A DNA stretch of 64,000 nucleotides from NCBI GenBank assembly GCA_963681505.1, contig OY811977.1, positions 3,386,352-3,450,351 on the forward strand. The letters run 5' to 3'. This document shows positions 36,000 to 47,269 of the stretch, one piece after another (within the stretch, counting starts at the first letter, position 1; each line of letters opens with the position of its first letter). The position numbers and the translations under genes are program-made. The notes beneath the pieces were generated by a model. The model was not told the DNA's origin and made no database searches. It saw nothing but the letters and a program-made list of their open reading frames with translations. Origin of the DNA: Eunapius fragilis (Eukaryota > Porifera > Demospongiae > Spongillida > Spongillidae).

Positions 36000-37280
36000 G
36001 TACTGATGTAGTACTATTGATCTTACAGATTGTAATAACTGATAGAACTGGTGTTGGTTTAGTGGTGCTCAATCCCCTATAGCTCATGCACTATATATGC
36101 TGGAATTGCAACAACAGCACGTACACTATTGCATGCAGCAACGGCTGATGGTTGTTCGAAGAGATATTCTGTAGGGGCGTCTTTGTATATATATAATAGG
36201 TAGCTGGCCGATGGAAGCACGTGGGGGATGGTAGTTGAATGAAACAAAAACTGACCCATTAAGAAGTGCGCACTCAGAATGGTTCCGTGCATGTGACAAT
36301 ACTAGGCTAAAAGCGTACGTATCTATGACGTGCACGTATATTTGCTGATCATTACGGGCGTACCGAGGGGGGGTGGGGGGGGGGGGGGGTCTAGATCGTA
36401 AGATTGGATTTTTCAGAGCTATTCGATGGGAATGCAAGCTGGGCAGACCCCAAAAGCGGAGGTTCCGGCCTGAGAGACTCGTCCGCCGTTGTACGGCCAC
36501 CAAAGTCACCAGCCAACAGGTCACAAACAACTCGATGCGTATACAAATATAATTATAGACATACAATACAAACATCCAGAACCTTGGACGGCCGCCTGGC
36601 GGCGGGCCCCGGCACACAAAGGGGCTGTCCATTGGGTCATAATTCAATATACTACAGGATATATAATTATAATAATTATTGCACTATCATTAATTGAGAA
36701 TTGTAATTCGAGTTACTTAATCCGCTGTCAATATATACAGAGAGATATACTGATACACCCGTTTTAATACAGTGTGTGAAGAGGCCGGAATTTACAGAAA
36801 CTACGATCAGCAGATCTATCATATAGAAAGCCCGAGCAAATCCAGAGAGAGGTAAGTGTATAAAATATATTGCGTATGAAGAAGTAAGATTGTATACATG
36901 CATGATCGAATGCTTTGGCCAGTCCGGCCGGCATACAGCGCGCACTCTATATATAGCTTCTTGCACGACATGCATGCATATGTATTCGATTTCATGATGC
37001 ATGCGTTGTGGCGCCAATATACAGCGATATCGTATCGCGTCACAACGCGGCGCGATGCGACGACGCGGCTGCGTAAATAGAAAATGTCCAATTCCTGCGA
37101 CGGCGCAACGGCAAAGCACACCTCTATGCCGGATAAAACCAGCTCTTCTGGGTTCGCGTAGAGGCGACAAACGTGTCGCTTGATAGCTGATGTTGCTTCA
37201 CATGCAGTGTATGACAGTTCCAAGGTCAGTGTTTCAAATCACACCGAGGTAGACAAAAGAAAAAAAAAGCCACGTCAGTC
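36000..37280. other. No gene supported
   Basis: Overlapping frames on both strands have no recognisable features. Contains a poly-G run (36367-36389) and a CG-rich patch around 37020-37100. Confidence 0.45.
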
Positions 37281-37289
37281 TTGTGCTCG

Positions 37290-37960
37290 CAATACACCTG
37301 TAAGCAGGAAGGTTGCGAATCATTGTTTGATAGGCTAATTGGCTACAATAAACCTCTCATATCCAGAAATGAGCTGCGACCACTTCCAACTTCCATTTGG
37401 CCACCAATACCAGCTTGCCTACAAAATTCAAAAGATGCATCACGAAGCCTTTTATGGTGAGGGGACCACATCGCCATTAAATTTGCAAGTGAGGACATGG
37501 TGACTTAAAGGATGTAACGATTTGGACACACAAAAAGAGCAATTTTCTCCATTAAAAACATCCATTCCATTGCTAACTGGAACTTTGTGGTATCCAAATG
37601 AAGGTTCAATCTATGCAATCCCTAAGATATTACAACATTATGCAACCAGCATTTTCCCTAAACTTTTGTCGAATTGCATTTGAGCCACAGGTAAACATGC
37701 ATATATACACCAAACCTTTAGACAATATTTCTGACCACTTGCAAACTCTGAATCACTTACCCGTGAAACAAAATAATTATACAACTCGCGCACATGATTA
37801 TGTCACGTACCGGTACATTAATGTGGCACGATACCCGTGTGCTCTGAAAGTAGCTCGTGCCGTTTGACATTAGGTATGCATTTGACCACGCAATATCTTA
37901 ATTGCAGCGCATTTCAGGTAGAAGCTTCATAAACGTACATGTCGTAAATAACAAAGTAAT
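37290..37960 (-). repeat. Inverted copy of 47270-47900, includes LINE fragment
   Basis: Reverse complement of this stretch matches 47270-47900: CAAATACAATTCGACAAAAG, TTGTATAATTATTTTTGTTT and TGCAATTAAGATATTGCGTG occur there in order. The 37381-37660 part is a decayed LINE family A endonuclease region. The rest is non-coding sequence carried along. Confidence 0.6.
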
Positions 37961-38472
37961 CACCGGTAGTTGGGTACCCGAGAAATTGGCGGTCAAAAGG
38001 ATTACGCGGTATTCGGTCATTGCGTAATTCAATGTCCACAGAAAATGTATTGGCATTCAGAAAACTGCAGCTTACTGCAGAACAAAACCACATATTGACT
38101 AGGTGCACTCGGATTTGCAATCTGGGGACTATTTGGCATTTTATGAGTAGTTTTTTTTTGCACCTTAGGCACTTATATCCGCACTTCCACATTAATTATG
38201 CAATGTTTCCGATGTCCATTCATTTTATCTCATTCCGTTATTCAGTCAAAAATAGTTTCCCGACCAAATGATACTTTCCTTAGGTGCTCACGGATTATAT
38301 GAAAGCAGTCAGTGTACTTATTTAAAATCATTTATCATAGCTTAGGGCTTTCAAATCGTACTTCCGTTGAATGATTAGTGAGATACACCCCACTTACAAG
38401 ACAAACATTACGTGCCACTAATCGTCAGTCAGCCGTGCCCAGACCTACAGACCTAGCTGTTTTTGATGACCA
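37961..38472. other. No gene seen
   Basis: Unremarkable AT-rich intergenic sequence. Confidence 0.45.
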
Positions 38473-38513
38473 GGGTCGAATGTGGTTAACATAGCATGCA
38501 TCATACGGCATGC

Positions 38514-38636
38514 AGGGGCGGATACAGGATCTTGGGTTTACAGGTCAGACCAGACCCGCGATACGAAGAGCTGTGGGGAGGGGGGGGGGGGGGGGGGGGG
38601 GGGACTGTACGCTTCAGGCCCTGTATCCGCCACTAG
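38514..38636. mobile_element. hAT-like MITE
   Basis: Starts CAGGGGCGGATACAGGAT and ends GGCCCTGTATCCGCC, inverted termini of the CAGGGGCGGA type I associate with short hAT elements. Interior has a long G run (38575-38603). Confidence 0.55.
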
Positions 38637-38921
38637 ATTGGCACATTACTTGAACTGTACAACGATAATGGGAAAACACCATGCAGCCGGGTTAGACTAT
38701 AAAAATAAATGTGGTATGCGTTTATGTCTATATTGTCCTGAATGTCCAGAACCCGGGTGTACAGCAAAACCATTTTTACCGTTCGGTTGAAAGGATCTAG
38801 TTATACTGGATATGCTACCGATAGGATTACCAACCTTCCTTGGGGGGTTATACCGTAGTTCGATAAATATGACGCGGTCTGGAAGCCATGGCGTAAGCAG
38901 AGGGGGAGGGGGGTATAACGA

Positions 38922-38939
38922 CCCCCCCCCCCCCCCCCC
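38922..38939. repeat. Poly-C tract
   Basis: Eighteen C after GGGTATAACGA; absent from the duplicate unit, which has only five or six C. Confidence 0.9.
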
Positions 38940-40126
38940 ACCTCCACAAAGCGAGGTCACCTTCACCATTGAGTAAGTATATACCCTACGGGACTAGTGC
39001 ATGTGCGACATCTTGCTTTTCATATTCTTTGATGCTTTTCCCATAGTTTTAATTCCCTCTACTCATCATCCTTCATAGTGTATTACACTCTTTTTGCTTA
39101 TGGTCAAAACGCTAATTGCGTCATTGCTTTGAGCAAAGCAGTGGTACCATAATGTCTTGAGCACAACACAATAAACACTTTAAGCACATCAGACAAGAGT
39201 GTAACCTACCGGGCCACCGTACCTACACACCACCACATGTACACAGACCATCACCTACACACAATGATGACATACCAACACCTCACACATGTAGATACTC
39301 AGTGGCAAAAAATGACCAAATGGCTGGATGTTATATTATTATATGCACAGGAACAGGTCAAGTTTTTATAAAGAGGGAAGGAAAAGTTTACATAATCACC
39401 CACAACTACCTATAAACATAGTTCTTATCTATTTACTCCTTTCAGCCATTTACTCCTTTCAGCCATTGTCCTAAGTTCCATACCAGCACCTTCTGTAGTT
39501 AACTATCCACATTCACATGAACATATCATACATCACCAAATACAAATGCCAAGCACACCACAAATCTACATGAAGTCCACAGAGCCTTGTAGCTACTTGA
39601 TGACCACACAAAACCTGCAGCATGCAGTGTCCCTTCTATTTGAGTTATTGCTGAAGCATTTTGTCATGCTGGCTGTATCACATTAACCATACAGCATTTC
39701 AGGTAGAGTAGGAAAAATAATTAAAAAGAAACTGTTAGTATTCTTAGCCTATCCTGTTGATCACTACCACTTTATGTGGGGCAGATAGGGGTAGGCTAAG
39801 AACACACTCCATGTAAGGTAGAATTATGGGTACATGCATGAAGGGAACTACATATGTGATAAATGTTATCTTTTTGTTACATGCATGTAGTACATGCCTT
39901 TGGTGTACATATGAGTTGGTGTATGGACATTTGCTATATTGTTGCCCCTCCTTGGCAATAAGTGATAAAACCCACAGAGTTGCCTTAGCTACAAATTTTT
40001 AAATCCCCCCTTTAAGGTTTTCCTAAAAGAAACCCAATGTGTGGGACTGTGTGCGGGTGGTAATATTCACTGTTATGTTCACTGCTCTAGTGTATGCTGA
40101 TGTGTAGAGCTATTGGTGTGCATGTA

Positions 40127-40160
40127 TGTGTGCGTGTGTGTGTGTGCGTGTGTGTGTGCG

Positions 40161-40227
<67 letters not shown>
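40127..40227. repeat. (TG)n microsatellite, unit 1
   Basis: About 100 bases of TG with three GCG interruptions at the left. Confidence 0.95.
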
Positions 40228-40229
<2 letters not shown>

Positions 40230-40483
40230 TAAACTCATGTTGGTCTAACGATGTGTAGATTATATTTTTTAGGTGGTTGGCCGGTTTTACGCTGTGCTGA
40301 TGTGTCAGTGGGGTAACCTAGTGTGTAGATGCTGTTATTAAGGGATAAAAAGTGACACAAACATTCGTGGACGAATGTTTATTTGTAACAAAGCTTCCAT
40401 CCATGGGGTACGCGGCCTTCAGGAAGAGGGGGTCGAATGTGGTTAATAGGTAACCTTACAATAACATAACATGCATCATACGG

Positions 40484-40597
40484 CAGGGGCGGATACAGGA
40501 TTTTCCGAAAAGGGGGGTTTACAGTCAGACCAGACCCGCGATACGAAAAGCTGGGGGCAGGGGAACTGTACGAATCAGGCCCTGTATCCGCCACTAG
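40484..40597. mobile_element. hAT-like MITE, second copy
   Basis: Same termini as 38514-38636; the G run is only short here. It was duplicated with the tandem unit rather than inserted independently. Confidence 0.55.
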
Positions 40598-41087
40598 CTA
40601 TAGATTGGGCACATTACTTGTACTGTACAGCGACAGTGGGAAAACACCCTGCAGGTTACATGTAGACTCAAAATAAATGTGGTATGCGTTTATGTCTATT
40701 GTCCTGAATGTCCAGAACCCGGGTGTACAGCAAAAACGTTTTTACGGTTCGGATCTAGTTACACTGGATGCTTACGGATAGGATTACAAACCTTCCGTGG
40801 GGGTTGATACCTTAGTTCGATAAACATGACGCGATCTGGAAGCCATGGCGTAAGCAGAGGGGGAGGGGGGTATGAGCGACCCCCCACTATACACTCTTCT
40901 TGCTTATTGACCAAGCGCTAATTGCGTCATTGCTTTAAGCAAAACAGAGGTACCATAATGTCTTGAGCACAACACAATAAACACTTGAAGCACATCAGAC
41001 AAGAGTGTAGCCTACCGGGCCACCGTACCTACACACCACCATATGTACACAGACCATCACCTACACACAACGATGACATACCAGTAC

Positions 41088-41874
41088 CATGGATATTAAA
41101 CCAACCCAATCAACACCTATCAACAGGTACACTCCTGGCAGTTCCAGTACCCAGGCCTTTACAGTGAAAACACTACCACTTTATCCCTTGGAATCCTCAC
41201 AACAAGTCCCTTCAATGCATGTTTTGTGCGACATTAGCTTAATCTAAACTTGTGTCTAGATCTATCACACATTCTGTATTGAGAGAAAGCATTCAACGTA
41301 ACTGGCGTACAATGTAAATTGAGCGCGGGTTTGTAAGGCTTAACTTAATAATTTTTTATCTCCTCTATAATATGTATTGACAGCAAACCAACTATCCGTT
41401 GGCACGTAATATTCATCTAGCTATCTAGAAACCAAGTCTTGTAATTTTGACGACAAAGCTACGGTCGCTGTCTGAGAGTTTCGTACCTGGTCAAAAATCA
41501 AACTTTACTTATTTCTGTGGAGTGTGACACATTCACAGCGCAAAAACTATACTGTGGTACGTAAAATACTGTGCTCTATCTGCCTACCCTAACGCCGCAT
41601 TGTTGCGCCGCTTTGTTCGGGCGCAGTTCCAAAATAGAGACGAAGTGCGCCAAGTCTAGTAACACCCTTTAACTCTTAGCTCTCTGTAATCTGCAATTTA
41701 TGCTCTATCTTTTCCTGCTCTCTGTTTGTGCCTCAAGTTAACTTTACGATAGACTTCTGGTGGGCGAGGCGTCAGACTTACCAATTAGCAACTGCCAGGA
41801 TTGTCCGCTCGACGTTCCGTTGAATTGTATGGCGCACGTGCGCGGTTTCCAATCCCTTACCTTTAATATCCATG
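41088..41874. mobile_element. 787 bp non-autonomous DNA transposon with 7 bp duplication
   Basis: Ends CATGGATATTAAA and TTTAATATCCATG are a perfect 13 bp inverted pair. CCAGTAC flanks both sides (41081-41087 and 41875-41881). The tandem unit 1 has the uninterrupted site CATACCAACACCTCACAC at about 39270. Interior has no open frame of note, so it must have been moved in trans. A 7 bp duplication is unusual; I cannot assign the superfamily. Confidence 0.75.
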
Positions 41875-42060
41875 CCAGTACACCTCACACATGTAGATTA
41901 CTCAGTGGCAAAAAATGACCAAATGGCTGGATGTTATATTACTACATGTACAGGCATCTGCACTCAAACAGGTCAAGTTTTATAAAGAGGAAAGGAAAAG
42001 TTTACATAATCACCCACAACTACCTATAAACATAGTTCTTATCTAAAAGACAAGCCTCCT

Positions 42061-42680
42061 ACAGGGGACTCGCAAATGGAGACTTATCACACCTCGTAGA
42101 TGGGGAAAATACGCAACATTCATTGCACCTTTATAATAACTGTCAGTTGATACACCCCTGCTGACTTCAGTACCGCTTATAATTTCATCGGCAGCTGAAA
42201 CGTTGTTATAGTGCTTCGTTAATTCGCCCCTTTTTCTATTTATTTGCTACCTTGCCTCTCCACGCCCTGCGTACCTAATACGCCGATGTGTACCTAATAC
42301 CTGCCTGCATACTAACTTCCAGTCATAATAAGAGCCTTGCTTTGTTACCGTGGTGGAGGGATGGACACAACCTGAGTACCCAAGCTGTTGAAGCTCTTAT
42401 TATGACTGGAAGTTAGTGTGCAGGCAGGTATTAGGTTACACATAGCCTCGTATAATGAAGGTAAGCTAGATAGAAGTAGGCAGGGCGTGGAGGGGCAAGC
42501 TGCAAATAAATAGAGAAAAGGGGCGGATTACGAAGCATTTCAGCAGCCAAGGAAATTAAAAGCGGTGCTGAAGTCGGCATGGTTATATCAACTGACAGTT
42601 ATTGTAATGGTGCAATGAATGTTGCGTATTTTCTCCATCTCCAAGGTGCGAAAAGTCTCCATTTGCGAGTCCCCCTCTGT
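42061..42680. mobile_element. 620 bp foldback element
   Basis: The left end ACAGGGGACTCGCAAATGGA pairs with the right end CATTTGCGAGTCCCCCTCTG, and homology continues through arms of roughly 280 bases. It includes TAACTTCCAGTCATAATAAG (from 42312) and its complement (from 42391). It is absent from tandem unit 1. No coding capacity. Confidence 0.7.
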
Positions 42681-43323
42681 ATGTCCTCTCAGCCATTGTC
42701 CTACGTTCCATAACAGCACCTTCTGTAACTATCCACATTCACATGCACAGATCATACATCACCAAATACAAATGCCAAGCACACCACACATCTACGTGCA
42801 TGCGTCACATGAAGTCCACAGAGCCTTGTAGCTACTTGATGACCACACAAAGCCTGCAATGTCCATTCTATTTGTGTTGTTGCTGAAGCTTTTTGTCACA
42901 TTGACCACACAGCCACCTAAGGAGCATTTCATGTAGATTTGGAAAAACAAATAAAAAGAAACCGTTGGTATTCTTAGCTATCTGTTGATCACTACCCTTT
43001 ATGTGGGGCAGATAACCTCTGATAGGGGTAGGCTAAGAACATACTCCATGTAAGGTAGAATTATGGGTACATGTATGAAGTGAACTGCATATGTGATAAA
43101 TGTTATCTTGTTGTTACATGTAATATGAGTTGGTGTATGGACATTTGCCATATTGTTGCCCCTCCTTGGCAATAAGTGAGAGAACCCACAGAGTTGCCTT
43201 AGCAACGAATTTTTATATTCCCCCTCTGAGGTTATTTCTCAAAGAAACCCAGTGTATGGGACTGTGTGCTGGTGGTAGTGTTATGCTCACTGTTGCTGAT
43301 GTGTAGAGCTATTGGTGTGCATG

Positions 43324-43324
<1 letters not shown>

Positions 43325-43375
<51 letters not shown>
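43325..43375. repeat. (TG)n microsatellite, unit 2
   Basis: About 25 TG units, homologous in position to 40127-40227. Confidence 0.95.
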
Positions 43376-43378
<3 letters not shown>

Positions 43379-43534
43379 ATTAAACTCATGTTGGTCTAAT
43401 GATGTGTAGGTTAGGTGGTTGGCTGGCTATACGTTGTGCTAGTGTGTCAGTGGGGTAACCTGGTGTGTACATGCTGTTATTAAGGTATAACAAGTGACAC
43501 AATCCATCATCGAGAAAAAACAGTGTGTGTGTGT

Positions 43535-43556
43535 GGGGGGGGGGGGGGGGGGGGGG
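43535..43556. repeat. Poly-G tract
   Basis: 22 consecutive G after a short GT run. Confidence 0.95.
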
Positions 43557-43934
43557 AAGAGACAAATGTAAAGTTGAAACTTTTAGGAGCACTTTATACC
43601 AAGCAAGCCAATTCTGTGCATGGGTTGTGTTATCCTTTCATTGCCAAAGAGGGGGCAAAAATGTGGGAGGGGTGGGGCACTCCTGCCCCATCAATGAAAC
43701 TACATGTATGCTGTTGTGTAGGGTCATTGGGAATGTACACACTGTTGCTAGTATGTACTGGCGTGTGGTTGGTGGAGAGTATGAGTTGGGTGTGTATGCT
43801 GATGGGGGGGTCATATAGTTGTGCATGCTGGGAGTGTACACTCATGTTGGGGAGGTGAAAAATGTTATTTGATGCATGTATGTGTTGGGCAAGTAATAAA
43901 GAATTCTGAGAGTGACTGTATTTTGTGAACTTGG
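43557..43934. other. No gene seen
   Basis: GT-rich sequence between the tandem duplication and the dispersed repeat. Confidence 0.4.
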
Positions 43935-45000
43935 AGTGCACAAATGTTAGTATCTGTGGGTTATGTGTGTGATGGTGATTATATTACTGTGCAGGACAAC
44001 ATTAACTCACCTATATGCTTGATCACATGGTGGCCATGTTGCCCGAAGTTTGCTGAAGTCATACTAGCTGATGTTTCCCAGGAGATGAAGCCAGTATGCT
44101 AAAATCCAAGCTCCATACAATGGTAGATGTAAAGAGCACAGCATACTAGTGGCATCGGTACATGTTAATACAAATTTATGCACCCCAAGAAGCCACAAGA
44201 CAGAAGCAAAAAGGATATACACAAGCATTAAATAATTTGAGCCTCACCGTTACTTTCATAGCACGGACCACCCCTCTTAGGCCTATACGTCAGAAAATAT
44301 GCGTTACTAACTTTTATACGGCTATATGTGCAGTACTTTCAGACAGTACGAACAGGTTGATCAAAGGACGAGGTTATGATTGTGGCGGTATACTGCGGTT
44401 CCTGAATTGTGTGGGTGGGGGAAGAAAATTGATTGGCTAGAAGGAGTACTATAAAAGTATGAGATTGCAGTCCCCGGCTCCCCTCGGTGTCAGCGCGTTT
44501 AGTTTTATTTTGGTGAACGTGACATGTACTATATGTAAGCATAGTACTGATGCATATCCGCCACTTCTGTAACAGTAACAATGTGCTATTCTGCACTTAG
44601 TAATAATCCGCAATTGTGAATAACTCATGCTCACCTTGACAATAATGCGGTTGGTCGTCTATGTGCTAATTGATACGCATCCACCCCTCGTCCAATGGGG
44701 TGGGCTGACATGAGGTGCATGCAAGTACGTACGTGATCAAGTGGATATGAATTTATTAACGAAATGCTGCTTATTGTAGTTATTGAAGCCAACGGCAGTG
44801 TTGAAGTTAAAATTACCTGCGATAGTAATTAAATTTTTGTCTTGATTTTTGTATAACGTTGATTAATTGTAACGCACTGAAAAATACAATTTATATTCAG
44901 ACCAATTGTTAGTATTTTTTTAGTTTATTTAGAATTCAATTTGAAACAAAATGCAAGATGACCGCCGATGTATGGCCATTTCTCCATACGCGGCATCAGT
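43935..45000 (+). repeat. About 1 kb dispersed repeat, copy 2
   Basis: Matches 25640-26700 in the same orientation. Confidence 0.7.
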
Positions 45001-45529
45001 TGGCGTTTACCTCGATATGAACGTGCACTTTGCTTGAATCACTCTATTATCCAGCCATCCAGGCCCCTAGCCAATTTGTGTGCTTGGGGAGGGGGGGGGG
45101 GGGGGAGTGAAAGCATGGTGAATTAAGGGACTGTACGAGAGACCGCTGTACTATCCCGTTTGCCCAGAGTTTACCACTTTTCTTCAGGTGAGGAGGTTTT
45201 TATATATCCCTCCCAAAAACCGCAAAGTTCATTTTTAACTGTATCTTCTATAATCATTATAATACTTGCAATAGCATTTGAGGCTATTGTAAGGACTGAA
45301 TCACATAGGGGAGACCGGAGCTACAAGTCACACGTTTTGGTTGTCGCAACATTTATATCTTGGTAACGGTTGACAGTTGCAGTTTACATATACTGATGAA
45401 ATGTAGGAATTATAGTTTAGTGTCTATACCTATGAATATAAGTAAGAATGATGCTCTCACCAATCGGACGTACATGTAGCATTTGAATTTGTGATTTTTA
45501 AGGCTTTGCTATTTCTTAATCAGTGATGA
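45001..45529. other. No gene seen
   Basis: Intergenic; a 15-base G run at 45091-45105. Confidence 0.4.
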
Positions 45530-45860
45530 GTACTGCCTTTGATATAACGGTCACTTCACCCCTCACTCCTGCCATCTTAACAGATGCCAGTACTTCCTCA
45601 GGGGCAGCAGCCCATGCTTCAGAATGGGAGCTGGTGTGGGTGTGCATCCCACTGGCCGTAGAGACCTTTGGGGATTGGGCATTGGGGGAAGAAGGCCCAA
45701 AACGTGTTTCACGCCTGGCATCTTTACTGTCCATCCACCAAGGTCGCCCCAAATCTGCAATTTGCCCTGTTTGACATCTACAGCAGAATGAACATGTGTT
45801 TAGTTAAGATCAATATCCAGGGCCATCACGGGCAGGGTAGTAGTTCTTTAGAACATTTGT
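45530..45860 (+). mobile_element. LINE family A, 5'-truncated copy
   Basis: The + strand gives STAFDITVTSPLTPAILTDA, VWVCIPLAVETFGDW, SRLASLLSIHQGRP and FDIYSRMNMCLVK. It is the same subfamily as 33935-34588 and continues into the same 3' UTR (AGTTCTTTAGAACATTTGTG). Confidence 0.65.
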
Positions 45861-45930
45861 GTGTAGTGTAGTGTAGTGTAGTGTAGTGTAGTGTAGTGTA
45901 GTGTAGTGTAGTGTAGTGTAGTGTAGTGTA
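45861..45930 (+). repeat. (GTGTA)14 array in a LINE 3' UTR
   Basis: Fourteen perfect GTGTA units between AACATTTGT and GTTAGTTCTTTG. The sister copy at 33935-33960 has only about two or three imperfect units at the same place. Confidence 0.9.
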
Positions 45931-46752
45931 GTTAGTTCTTTGTTCCTGTTGAGTTCATACATTGTATAATTATAATAATTATATTACTAAAGTTATGTAC
46001 ACCGACCAAGCTTCCCACTAAGCTACATCTTTGTTCTATATGTTATTAACCTTGACCATCATAAGTAGTCATGCATCTCAGGGATAGTTGGCACAAAATG
46101 GCTTGCGCATGGGGTAGTCGGCACACCAAGCAAGAGGCTGTATTCGGTGCATATTACAAGCGTCTAAGGCACAAGGATTGTTCCAGGAAACGGAAGGGTC
46201 TCTATGATGTAACCATTACAAAATGCAGGTATGAGCTAAAATCATGCCTGGGGTTTATAAAGGTCACATATTAGCTTGCCTTACAGTCCAGTACTGAATA
46301 TGGAGGAAGAAAGGAAAAGTAAAAAGTAGCTTACTTTGCCATAATACCGTATATACCCTTTATGTACAAATAGATGGAAAAGATGGATGCGGTGCTCAAT
46401 TCCATGGTCTGGGAACGACGTTTCTGCTTCTCTTCGAGTTTCTGCACTATGCAAACATCGGTGCACTATAGCGACAACATTTTGTTTGAGGCAGTTGCGC
46501 ACTTTTTGTTGATTTTGGCATCAAAATTTCATGGACCGCGTGATAAAGAAAAACTGAAATAGACATTATGTAACCAGATGATTGTAGATGATTTGGGATT
46601 ACTGAATAAAAATAATTAAAACGTTTGCTGAATAAGGGTACTATTTGGAATATCGAAGTTGTGACTTCTAGCCACGGTCTCCTTACACCAGTAATTGTCC
46701 TTTTGCGATAATGATTCACATATTCAGTTCAGATTTTTTGAGTGTAGCATTG
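45931..46752. other. No supported gene
   Basis: Two + strand frames (46071-46274 and 46374-46562) have no recognised family, no clear splice context and no homolog elsewhere in the window. Confidence 0.4.
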
Positions 46753-46911
46753 TCAGTCTTCCTCTAAGTGTGGGATGGCTTTCTTTTTAATTTTATTGAG
46801 GTGATGTATGCTTTCGCGAAGTGAATTTTCAATGGAAGCTTTCCTGGAGAGATCTCTTCTGAGGTTGATGATTTGTTGATGAAGAGAGATTAGTTTATTC
46901 AGTAAAAAATG
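46753..46911 (-). CDS. Possible C-terminal exon with a coiled coil, cut by the gap
   Basis: The - strand reads HFLLNKLISLHQQIINLRRD, LSRKASIENSLRESIHHLNK and KKKAIPHLEED then stop. The heptad-like pattern of L, I and charged residues suggests a coiled coil. The 5' part runs into the N gap at 46912, so start and family are unknown. Confidence 0.3.
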   Translation of the reverse strand, partial: HFLLNKLISLHQQIINLRRDLSRKASIENSLRESIHHLNKIKKKAIPHLEED

Positions 46912-47111
46912 NNNNNNNNNNNNNNNNNNNNNNNNNNNNNNNNNNNNNNNNNNNNNNNNNNNNNNNNNNNNNNNNNNNNNNNNNNNNNNNNNNNNNNNNN
47001 NNNNNNNNNNNNNNNNNNNNNNNNNNNNNNNNNNNNNNNNNNNNNNNNNNNNNNNNNNNNNNNNNNNNNNNNNNNNNNNNNNNNNNNNNNNNNNNNNNNN
47101 NNNNNNNNNNN
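46912..47111. other. Assembly gap (200 N)
   Basis: Two hundred N. Its right edge is a hAT-like terminus. Confidence 1.
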
Positions 47112-47124
47112 GTATCCGCCCCTG
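47112..47124. mobile_element. Right terminus of a hAT-like element at the gap edge
   Basis: GTATCCGCCCCTG is the perfect right end expected for the element family; the rest lies in the assembly gap. Confidence 0.4.
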
Positions 47125-47269
47125 CTTTGGCAACTGGAGAGAACGACAATGAACAACTCCAACTAAATGTCCTGATTAGAAATCCACGTGATGCATGCAA
47201 GTTCAAGTTGTCCTTTTGTGTAAGTGATATATGTATGGTTGCAGATTATAGTGTACTGTACACAGCCTG

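Larger units (their letters stand above)
38473..40360 (+). repeat. Tandem duplication, unit 1
   Basis: Shares ordered blocks with 40430-43505: AATGTGGTTAA, the hAT-like MITE, CCTGAATGTCCAGAACCCGG, TCTGGAAGCCATGGCGTAAG, the CACCTACACACAA block, a long (TG)n and TTAAACTCATGTTGGTCTAA. Unit 1 lacks two insertions found in unit 2 and so gives their empty sites. Confidence 0.8.
40430..43505 (+). repeat. Tandem duplication, unit 2 with two extra insertions
   Basis: Same order as unit 1 but longer because of the 787 bp element at 41088-41874 and the foldback element at 42061-42680. Divergence of a few percent plus indels suggests it is not a simple assembly duplicate. No genes. Confidence 0.8.

Noticed and set aside
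36126-37223. Long overlapping frames on the - strand (up to 173 codons)
   Set aside because: They run through a poly-G tract and CG-rich patch, overlap in several frames and show no domain.
25860-44440. Similar frames at 25860-26078 and 44162-44440 (VLSDSTNRLIKG)
   Set aside because: Similarity comes from the 1 kb DNA repeat; indels shift the frames between copies, so coding is not conserved.
45861-45930. Short tandem array considered as a CRISPR-like or minisatellite locus
   Set aside because: Units are five identical bases with no spacers; it is a microsatellite in a LINE tail.
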